Below are positions 56,735-64,000 of a stretch of 64,000 nt of DNA, one piece after another. Position 1 is the first letter of the stretch; each line of letters starts with the position of its first letter. Origin of the DNA: Breviolum minutum Mf 1.05b.01 (taxonomy: Eukaryota; Sar; Dinophyceae; Suessiales; Symbiodiniaceae); NCBI GenBank assembly GCA_000507305.1, contig DF239261.1, forward strand, positions 124,001 to 188,000, read 5' to 3'. Below the pieces are notes generated by a model. That model searched no databases. It saw nothing but the letters and a program-made list of their open reading frames with translations, and had not been told where the DNA came from. Both the position numbers and the translations under genes were made by a program.

Positions 56735-59700
56735 GTAAATGGATGTTACATGGTGCAAAATGGCTATGGCTTGGGCCATCATCTCATTTATATACTACAC
56801 AAATATATGCTAGTGTTGGCTCAGTCATCCAAATTTACGTCGGGTTGTAGGCTAGGAGGCTGCCCCCATATGGGAACCTCCCAAAACGCAGCCTCCGTGG
56901 AGCTGTGGGTCAGAGAATCATCAAATCATCGCTCAATGTCATGGATGTTGAATCGGGAAGGGCCCCAAAAGTGAATTTGTCAATTGGGACCATCCAAATT
57001 AACAAGTGCTTGGAGGATCATCCCATTTAGTAAGTGGTTAATAACCATGGTTAGTGAGTCCCCTAAATGGGGTTATTCCCCTTCCAAATGGCCTAAATGG
57101 CTTATGATCCTTCAAGTGGGTTGTCGATTGCTATGCAAGATCCACAAACCTGTGATGTGTTGTTTTTTGCCAACCCTGTTTCCAAGGAGGCGGTATTTTT
57201 TTCACACCCGGGACAGATCGGACGATTGCGAGCATGATCCCTCGTAAGGTCCCCGGGGTTAGAAGATACTGATCAATACCTTGGGCCAATTCAATTTCAT
57301 ATGACAATTCCCAGATTCATTTGAAACATCTCTGGGAAAAAAACTCAGGTGTTTCAATTGATATCGTGGTATTTCAATATTTCCCCATTTTTTCTAGTGT
57401 AAACCCTAGATTTGATGACAATTCAATGATTCATCACTTGGAAGAAATGCAGCGATTTTAAGCAAAAATGCGCATCCAAACCCTAGGTGGTTAGCGGTTA
57501 GCTGTTGTTTTCCGCAGCTGGTTCGGTATGGTTCGGTTGGTGGATCTCCACAAGATCCACCCGAGTTTGGGTCCCCAAACTCTTCGGGCTGGCGAAAGCA
57601 TTTTGTTAAACAGAAAATCATCAGGATGAAAAACTTAAGAGTCGACCTTGATGGGGTTCTTACCTTGAGATACCGAAACCAGAGGTTTAACGTATTATAG
57701 CCCCTGAACAGTTACCAAAACCCAATAGGAAAGGCTTGTCTTCCACCATTTTTCAGGGGCAAGCTGTTAAACTTCTGGGGTGTACATGTGTTTGATTGTT
57801 TTTGAATCTCATCGCGTGAGATGCAAGTTCCTGTTTCACTTGTTGAAACAACAATTTTATTGGTCAAAACTGTTTCCAAAGAACATCACCTGACTTTGAA
57901 ACACCAAAAAGTTGGGTTCCTGGAACCACCCCAAAAAAACCACGTTTGACACATTTCGGCATTTTTCATGCATCAATGCGTGTCGACTTGTCGACTGAGG
58001 TTCAATGTTTCCACCATTTTTGTCGCATTTCGGCCTTGCGCCTCAGACCAGTTCCTTGGGCCTTCTGGATGATTTCGGAAGCCCAATTTCTGCATGATTT
58101 AAAGGATGAAACCCCAAGGGTTTTTTTCACAAGAACACCGACACACAAAGACATCGCCTCGTTTTATTCCTCTTCAGGTTGAGCATGAGATGGTGCCATA
58201 AGTTGGACATTTGATCAACCACAAGTCTTCACAGAAACAGAGAGGTTTTGGAATGGGAAGCACCAAGTGCCTGAATCACCCTGAGAATTTGAGTACTTGG
58301 ATACTTGGATACTGAAGATTTATGTATGTATATATAATATATATATATATATATACACATGTCTCACTGTATATATACATATACACCATGATTTGCACAT
58401 ACATGAGTATCTGTATAAATACATCTATCAATTGCTATACTGTACAACATATACATGAAACAACAAGGCTAAGCAAACTTTTGAGTCTCCGGTCACTTTT
58501 GAAAAGTAGTGCCCGGCACACAGCGAGGATGGTTACATTCCACCGGTTTTTTGCTGATCGATGGCATTTTGGCTGTTTGGCTTTTGCACCTCTTCAACAT
58601 CAAGCGGGCCCTGGCAAAGGCGGAAGCAAGACGAGGTGCTAGTAGATGAAGTGCCAAGAAACACGGGGGAAACGGGGGAATTTTCTGGTTCTTTTTTTTC
58701 TTGTTCTTGTTGTTTGATGTTTCTTGTTCTTTTTGTTTGATCTTTGATCTTTTGATCTTGTTGGTTTGTTGGTTGGTTGGTTTGTTGGTTCTTGTTCTTA
58801 TGGTTGTGGTTGTTGGTTGTTGTCATCGTCCATGACCCCACGGAGGTGTAGATGTCTTGTTGCTGGCTGGCTTCAATGCAGCAGGACGGGAACCAAACAA
58901 CCAAAAAATCCCTGGGAACACCGAAAAAAAGCGTTGTTGCTAAAGATATTTCCCAGGTGGTGGTTTCAAATATTTTTTAATTTCATCCCTAATTGGGGAA
59001 GGTTTTCATATTGACATATTTTTCAAATGGGTTGAAACCACCAACTAGTAAAGATATTTCCGTTTCAAGGAGATCAATGCAAGCTTCCAGTTATCTGATT
59101 TTTTGAAATATTTTTTTCAATCAAACCCAGGGTGCATGGAATCAGTTCCGCAAATCTTTGATGTTTGGACTTAATGGGAGACACGTTTTTGTGCGATTCT
59201 CTTGATGGGGCCCTGGTACAAAGTAGCGAGCCAAATGATGACATGGGACGGCAGTTTCAAACCACTTTGAATGAAAGAAAAACCAACCCCAAATGGATTC
59301 CGCAAAGCAGTCAACGACCAAATTGTAAGAGAAATACCTTTGAATGTTTGTTTGTGAATAGACTTAGTTCCTCTTGATGATTTCGTTCGTAAGCAATCTG
59401 ACAATGGATGGTTGGAAAGCAAGTTGCTGTTAGTTTCCATCAACTTTACCCCTAAAACCAGCCACAGTTGCCTGAAAAAATGGTACACTATGTTTTGCAG
59501 GTGGTTGGAAGAAGATCATTTTTAGTTTCAAAGTTTTTACAGTAGGGGTTTGAACCTCAAGTTCATTTTAAAGAGGGATATTTTTTTCTTGTTGAAATTG
59601 AAAGAAAGACTAATATGATCAACAACAAGACCTTCCTTTTAAAAGCACTAGAGTTGTTTACTAAAAAATCCGTGGGTTTTGTTTGTTTTTTGGTTGGTTC

Positions 59701-61528
59701 AGAATCCCACAACAGACCTGGACCTGAAACGGCATCTAAACCTCCAAGTTCAGGAGGGATTTTGATGGTTGTTGGCTTGGCCGCAGCGAGTATTTTCCCA
59801 TGGGATGCCCATTTTTCAGTGCATTTGCTGGGCCTCATCTGCTTGGTCATAGGCGACTTGGCCGGATAACATGAGATTTGATGAATGCTTTCGGTGGTTT
59901 TTCATGCTTTTTGCGCCATTTGTTTAGGAAGGTGATGGGTTTTTCAGGGATCTGAAAAAATGGTGCTGGTGGGTTGCTGGGGGAGGGTGCACCATTTGAA
60001 TAATTGTGGAAACAAGAGACCTTTGACATGAAATTGGAGATGCTAGCTACTTCAAATGTAACCACCCTCCCCGAAAACTAACATTTCTGGCTGGAAACTC
60101 CACCATTTGAGTCGATGTGTTTCCTATTAAATATTGGATATTTTCCAGCCAGTCATCTTAGCTTTCAGGGGTGTAAGACCTGGTCTTCACTACTGGATGA
60201 GAAAATGGGGGAAAAAGCAGCTGTTTAGAATGTTCTTTGCCAATACCAGAAGAATGTTTGGCAGGGGTCATTAGATTACCTGATTACCTATTCCGGGGGT
60301 ATCAAACAATGCAAATATATGGTAGTTTTGAGGGATTTCCCTTATAATCGTGCATTGTTTGGGTTGGTAATATAATGACCCCTGTTTGCTGGAATGAATG
60401 TTTCGAGAATTGTTTTGAGCTACAGTACAAAATACGAGAATGTCTTGGAATATTTTGAGTATCTCCTGACAATTTTCCTTGTTCTTAGCATTTCCCCCTC
60501 GACCTATGGACATGTTTTATTCGTCAACAAAAAACTGGTGAGCCTGGGGTCTCCTGATTCATGCAAACGGGTAGTCCTTCCTACGCAGAAGTCATCACTA
60601 TGCATCATTACAAGGTTTTGGTCATAGGAATTTTGATAATCCGTGATTCTTGAAAAAAATATTGATGTTGGGTTAGAGCCCGGAAAACTAACATGGCAAT
60701 TACAAAACACAACCATTGGAACATGTATCTCCTATTACAGATGGTGATTTTCCAGCCTGTCCAAAACACCTTTCGACAAACTATTTTGTGGAACCCCGTA
60801 CTTTTGATGATGATCCAATGGCTGCAATACTTGCTGTAAAATGCATTGAAGAAAGGTAAATAAAATATCCACTAGTCATTCAAGTGCATATGTTGTATAC
60901 GCAAAAGACATAGATAAACGTGTATATATAATATATTTTGCATAGGATGTGTATATACATTGATATTTGCACATACACATGTCATAGCGTATAGATTAGA
61001 TAATGATATTCAGTGTATGCTTGCATATTTTGGCATGTGTATGTTTTCCTTGCGGCCACACGTTACATCGCACCAAAAAACACCTGTCATATGCAACCTG
61101 TTGTGAGTCTCAGCAATTCAGAATGACTAGAGTGACATGTGGTGTTTTAGGTATGGGAATCCTCTCAAAAGCGGCGTTTATTGCCATGTCAGGTGAATCC
61201 AAACAAAAAGGATGGGAAGTATGTCATTTTTTTCAGCCGGAAATGTCTTCATGGCTTGGATTTATGAGAGATCCAGCCTCTGAAAATGGATGATTGGAAT
61301 ATGATTGTTTCCTTTTGGAGCAAAAAAGGCCTATTTTCAGGTGCTTTTGCTGTTAGTTTTAGGGAGTGTAGTTTGACATGGGGATTTGGGGGAGAAGCAA
61401 ACGGACTTGTTGAAGGCTTTTGTCTCTGGTCTGTGGCCATGATCATCATCTCCATGCATGACTGGTTGGCCACGAGGCCGCTAGGAATTCCCTATGAACA
61501 GAGAAGAATGGGATGCAAGAAATGGTGA
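56634..61528 (+). CDS. Gene 2: second Frag1/DRAM/Sfk1-like membrane protein (at least four exons)
   Basis: Exons seen: 56634-56734 (first helix), 59754-59845 (FPWD-x5-H helices), 61114-61192 (helix) and 61398-61528 (last helix and stop). The 59754 exon aligns without gaps to gene 1 exon 3: 8 of 18 residues up to and including FPWD are identical, with the His at the same place. Junctions 59845/61114 (phase 0) and 61192/61398 (phase 1) keep frame. At least one exon is missing between 56.73 and 59.75 kb; the candidate at about 56856-56905 (GGCPHMGTSQNAASVELWV) sits where the family has its Pro-x-Ile-Ser motif but does not fit in phase. Same strand and order as gene 1, so a tandem duplication followed by divergence is likely. 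Introns carry families G, F, I, B, L and E. Confidence 0.5.
57008..57121. repeat. Foldback element, family G
   Basis: GCTTGGAGGATCATCCCATT at the left, AGTGGTTAATAACCATGG and CCCCTTCCAAATGGCC inside, and TTATGATCCTTCAAGTGGG at the right. Confidence 0.65.
57684..57782. repeat. Foldback element, family F
   Basis: AGGTTTAACGTATTATAGCC then CCTGAACAG at the left; TTTTTCAGGGGCAAGCTGTT and AAACTTCTGGGGTGTA at the right. Confidence 0.65.
58953..59048. repeat. Foldback element, family I
   Basis: CCAGGTGGTGGTTTCAAATA at the left and ATGGGTTGAAACCACCAACT AG at the right, with CATCCCTAATTGGGGAAGG inside. Confidence 0.75.
59754..59845 (+). CDS. Gene 2 exon: helices around FPWD-x5-H
   Basis: Acceptor AAGTTCAG. 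It reads GGILMVVGLAAASIFPWD (first residue split across the junction) then AHFSVHLLGLICL to a GT donor at 59846. If not spliced there, the frame continues VIGDLAG to a stop at 59869. The motif FPWD with His six residues after the Asp is shared with gene 1 exon 3. Confidence 0.55.
60063..60175. repeat. Foldback element, family B/E hybrid, in gene 2 intron
   Basis: ACCACCCTCCCCGAAAACTA and CATTTCTGGCTGGAAACTCC at the left; ATTTTCCAGCCAGTCATCTT and AGCTTTCAGGGGTGTA at the right. The outer ends resemble E, the inner arms B. Confidence 0.7.
60262..60384. repeat. Foldback element, family L, in gene 2 intron
   Basis: CAGGGGTCATTAGATTACC at the left and GGTAATATAATGACCCCTG at the right. The inner arms ATGCAAATATATGG and GTGCATTGTTTGGG are weaker. 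The most complete L copy. Confidence 0.75.
60670..60772. repeat. Family B-like repeat, eroded
   Basis: GCCCGGAAAACTAACATGGC at the left and GGTGATTTTCCAGCCTGTCC at the right, with a GTATCTCCTATTACAG core. Confidence 0.45.
61114..61192 (+). CDS. Gene 2 exon: single helix
   Basis: Acceptor GAGTCTCAG and a consensus donor TCAG|GTGAATCC. It reads QFRMTRVTCGVLGMGILSKA then AFIAMS. It corresponds to gene 1 exon 4. Confidence 0.5.
61273..61370. repeat. Foldback element, family E, just before the last exon of gene 2
   Basis: CCAGCCTCTGAAAATGGATG at the left; CTATTTTCAGGTGCTTTTGC and TGTTAGTTTTAGGGAGTGTA at the right. It ends 27 bp before the exon at 61398. Confidence 0.7.
61398..61528 (+). CDS. Gene 2 exon: last helix and C-terminus
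   Basis: After GGAGAAG. It reads NGLVEGFCLWSVAMIIISMH then DWLATRPLGIPYEQRRMGCK before TGA. The helix starts with Glu-Gly where gene 1 has Glu-Trp. A short basic tail follows. Most of its intron side is a family E element, so the branch point and pyrimidine tract must lie in or at the edge of that element. Confidence 0.5.
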
Positions 61529-62437
61529 AGAGTTACTGCCCTAGACGTCCAAAATCCTCCATATACCTCCTGAGAAGGTGTTTGGAACCCCTAAAAACCT
61601 TGTCAGGAGATGTTTCGGGATTCAAATACCGCCTCAAAAGGTGTTTGGAAGACTAGGGCTGTGACACCCTTTTTTCCAGGTTGAGTGTAGCAGGTAAGAA
61701 AAAACTGATTCTGAGGGTGAAGTAGAATGAATTCCTTCCTTTCCAACAAAAATATGTGGCTGGAACCTTTTTATGAAGTTTTAAATGTTAAGGTTTTTGA
61801 ATCTTGAAGTATGATTCCAGAATTACCCAGGTCACCCGAGATCCTTCAGATAGCAAACTACCAACCGCCACAAAGTACCAATGTACGGTATAATACCTTG
61901 AACCCTTAGGTGATACTTCAGATGACGACTAAGCTACTAGCGACTGGCATGTCAAAAGAATTTGATTAACCAAATGTGACTGCTACAACGCATGGAGGGA
62001 ATTTGTATAGGATTTCTTTGTGGAGATTTTCTATTCATAGCGATGGTGAAATCCATCCACATTTCTGTATCCTCAGTTCTACACCACCGGTGGTGACTCT
62101 AGCTGGTCATACCGTGGATAAAGTCCTGCACCACCTGGGATGGCTATGAAAAAAAACAGGTAAATTGATGGCGGGATATTCAACAGATCAACTGGTTGGC
62201 CACTATTGAGATGAACTTCCCCCTGAAAATGAAAACAAGGAGCCGAAAAAACGAAAACAAAACCGCCCCCAAAAAAGCCACCACTACTGCAGTTGGAGCC
62301 CTAAAAATGATAACAGGTTCATTGACAGTACACCAGGTGGTTCTAAACTGTACCGACTAAAGACCCAACAAAACCCGACTATATGTTTTTTTTCGGTAAA
62401 CGCTGTATTTTGGACTTCGCCATCATCACGGCCAAAC
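61529..62437. other. Downstream of gene 2
   Basis: Contains a short direct repeat (GGTGTTTGGAA at 61576 and 61637, with CCTCCTGAGAAGG and CCGCCTCAAAAGG). No gene seen. Confidence 0.4.
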
Positions 62438-62530
62438 CTGTCTTCATGATCTTCAAAGATCTTCACCAACTTCTTTTTCGAGGCCAACTCCTTGGTGGTT
62501 TCGACCTCTTCGATTTCTGCAGTACTGCTC
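62438..62530 (-). CDS. Candidate exon on the minus strand, Lys/Glu-rich
   Basis: On the minus strand, between acceptor AAACCAG and donor GACAG|GTTTGG, the frame reads SSTAEIEEVETTKELASKKK then LVKIFEDHEDR. Lys is always AAG except once, and codons are mostly GC-ending, as in expressed dinoflagellate genes. It is probably a charged helix or coiled coil. It would belong to a gene converging on gene 2. The opposite strand is also open but hydrophobic and less natural. Confidence 0.45.
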
Positions 62531-62764
62531 CTGGTTTGGATCCCTTTCAGCTTTGGCCATGGGTGGCACCTTTGTCCATAAATCATGCGTTTTTTTATTG
62601 AGGGGGTGGAGAAGGAAAACGGTGAAAAACCACAGGTGATTTTGTTGGGAAAAACTAAAAAACGGACAGCTTCCAATCAGAGAACAAAGGTGGATTCCAG
62701 AGGATGTGATCCTTCAATAAGAACTCCAGCAATAAGAGGACATGATCGATAGAACTTTTCTTTA

Positions 62765-63033
62765 AACACTCCGGTAAACTAACATAACTATGGAAAATCC
62801 ATCATTTGTAGATTGTATTTCCTATTGGAAAGGTTGATTTCCACTATCATTATGTTATTGTGGCTAGTCAACCTACCCCCCTCTAACGTACTTTCCTGAG
62901 AAATATGGGTTTTAATAGCCGGCCTTATTAAGGGAAACCAATTAAGTTAATGAGCCCGAAAAATAAGGCCTTATTTCTGGGGGTGGTACGTTAGAGCTAG
63001 AGGGGGGTAGGTTGACTGGCCATCATGAGGGTA
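62765..63033. repeat. Foldback element, family B, carrying a nested family C element
   Basis: CACTCCGGTAAACTAACATA with ACTATGGAAAATCC at the left. The right arm TTATGTTATTGTGG is interrupted by the C element and seems to end after it with GAGGGTA. Confidence 0.55.
62863..63021. repeat. Foldback element, family C
   Basis: CTAGTCAACCTACCCCCCTC and TAACGTAC at the left; GTACGTTAGAGCTAGAGGGG with GGTAGGTTGACTGG at the right. Inner arms include GCCGGCCTTATTAAGGG and AAATAAGGCCTTATTTC. The best C copy. Confidence 0.8.
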
Positions 63034-63156
63034 CTTGCCACACGTCTTTTTTCCCCCCCTTTTTTCCGGGAGGACATGGAAGTTTGGTGTTATCCTGCAT
63101 TCGGGATGGTGGAGATCCCATGGAATGTTTTGGTACGAACATTACAATCAGACTGA

Positions 63157-63276
63157 TACCCTCCCTGAAAACTAACAGTTCACCCCTGAACATGAAGGGT
63201 TGGAAGATGAACTTTCCTTTTGGGATGGTCTGTTTTCAGAACCTATGATAACCTATGTTAGTTTCGGGGAGTGCAC
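63157..63276. repeat. Foldback element, family E
   Basis: TACCCTCCCTGAAAACTAAC at the left; AGGGTTGGAAGATGAACTTT inside; CCTATGTTAGTTTCGGGGAG at the right. Confidence 0.7.
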
Positions 63277-63372
63277 AACCGACAAAGATCCATCAAAGAT
63301 CCATCAAAAATGAGTGAGACGCGAGATGGGAGTCCAGTTTGCTTGGAATTTGTCACACAACACTATAAAGCA

Positions 63373-63470
63373 TACCCTCCAGGGAACGATCACATATCCC
63401 ATCACCAGCTGGCACGTTTGAGTCGATGATTTTCCGAACTTCCCGAAATCGGTGGGATGTGTTGGGTTTC
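63373..63470. repeat. Degenerate foldback element, family A
   Basis: TACCCTCCAGGGAACGATCA at the left; GAGTCGATGATTTTCC in the centre; GGTGGGATGTGTTGGGTTTC at the right. About 35 bp before an intact A copy. Confidence 0.6.
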
Positions 63471-63505
63471 CCCTTTTTTTTCACCAGAAGAACATTTGCA
63501 AAAGA

Positions 63506-63599
63506 TACCTTCCAGGGAACTAACATATCCCCCAAAAATTGCATTTTGAAGATGATTTTCCTTTTCCCAAGGTGGGATATGTTAGTTCCCTGGAGGGTA
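63506..63599. repeat. Foldback element, family A
   Basis: TACCTTCCAGGGAACTAACA and GTTAGTTCCCTGGAGGGTA are near-perfect complements; TA lies at both ends. Confidence 0.8.
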
Positions 63600-63765
63600 C
63601 CCTTCCAAGTAAACCTTTGTGAAGTAATCTAAACCTCCGGCGCACTGGTGGGTAGTCGACGCAAACTCAAAAACCACTCAAAAGGGGTTGGTTTTTCGGC
63701 ACGGACCGAAGGATGGCCCTGGCCCAGATTTCCACTGGCCAGAAGGGGGGAACATATATAAATTA

Positions 63766-63830
63766 CCACCCTGAACATTAACATGCAACCATCAATCTTC
63801 AGGAGATATGTTAGTTTTCAGGGGGGGGTA
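63766..63830. repeat. Short foldback element, family E
   Basis: TTACCACCCTGAACATTAAC at the left and TATGTTAGTTTTCAGGGGGG GTA at the right, with a shortened centre. Confidence 0.6.
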
Positions 63831-64000
63831 TCATAATTATTATGAATTGTATGGTGATTTTCCAGCTTTTGCAGCTATGAAAGATGGTCATTTTGACAGG
63901 ACTCTCGAAAGGAAAACTGCCTGCTGCATTATTATGTATAAAAAATAAAATTCCCAAACTTTATCATGTTCTACCCTTCACTTTTGTGAAAATCTTTTGA

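Larger units (their letters stand above)
56735..59753 (+). other. Gene 2 intron region
   Basis: About 3 kb with repeats at 57008-57121 (G), 57684-57782 (F) and 58953-59048 (I), a (TA)n patch (58330-58355), and Gln/Asn/Lys-rich minus-strand noise at 58533-58904. One exon of gene 2 should be hidden here. Confidence 0.35.

Overview
This window looks like nuclear DNA from a dinoflagellate, most likely a Symbiodiniaceae-type genome. The reasons are moderate GC, almost no long host reading frames, a Ty1/copia element carrying a methyltransferase-like domain (a combination I associate with dinoflagellate retrotransposons), a CGCGCC-rich ~94 bp minisatellite of a kind I remember from dinoflagellate data, and host coding sequence that can be seen only as very short exons. 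The taxon is inferred; no rRNA or spliced-leader gene is present to fix it.

Layout. Positions 1-33,500 are a dense carpet of short palindromic (foldback) repeats of about 80-160 bp. I sort them into roughly a dozen families, named A, B, C, D, E, F, G, H, I, J, K, L, N and O here. Several are bounded by TA, like Tc1/mariner-type MITEs, and some are nested in each other. Between them lie candidate exons with plausible splice sites (best at 974-1074, 14611-14727, 19550-19617, 23791-23982 and 30038-30200, all +; 31530-31817, -), which I cannot assign to named genes. A compound microsatellite with four Ns lies at 25152-25479 and an ~85 bp minisatellite at 32030-32310.

Positions 33,567-42,952 are one LTR retrotransposon with 167 bp LTRs that differ at a single base. 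It has a tRNA-Met-type primer site, a gag ORF with a zinc knuckle, and pol pieces encoding aspartic protease, a C5-methyltransferase-like domain, DDE integrase, reverse transcriptase and RNase H. Pol is broken: a segment of about 1.1-1.3 kb is present twice across a single N (38128), one copy has two deletions, the other a premature stop, and a frame change lies near 40.40 kb. Its flanks belong to two different foldback families and there is no target duplication.

Positions 44,180-45,271 are simple repeats (TTG, TTAG) followed by the ~94 bp minisatellite. From 45.67 kb to 61.53 kb I see two head-to-tail genes, each broken into exons of about 80-160 nt, for small multi-pass membrane proteins resembling the Frag1/DRAM/Sfk1 family. 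Gene 1 spans 45666-53947 and gene 2 spans 56634-61528. They share the ungapped motif FPWD-x5-H, and the junctions of exons 2-5 in gene 1 are consistent in reading phase. Most of their introns hold foldback elements of the same families. A perfect (GACA)n array at 55790-56014 separates them. A further candidate exon on the minus strand (62438-62530) suggests a convergent gene. The last kilobase is again foldback elements.

Everything was read by eye. Family assignments, splice sites and repeat boundaries are approximate unless stated otherwise.
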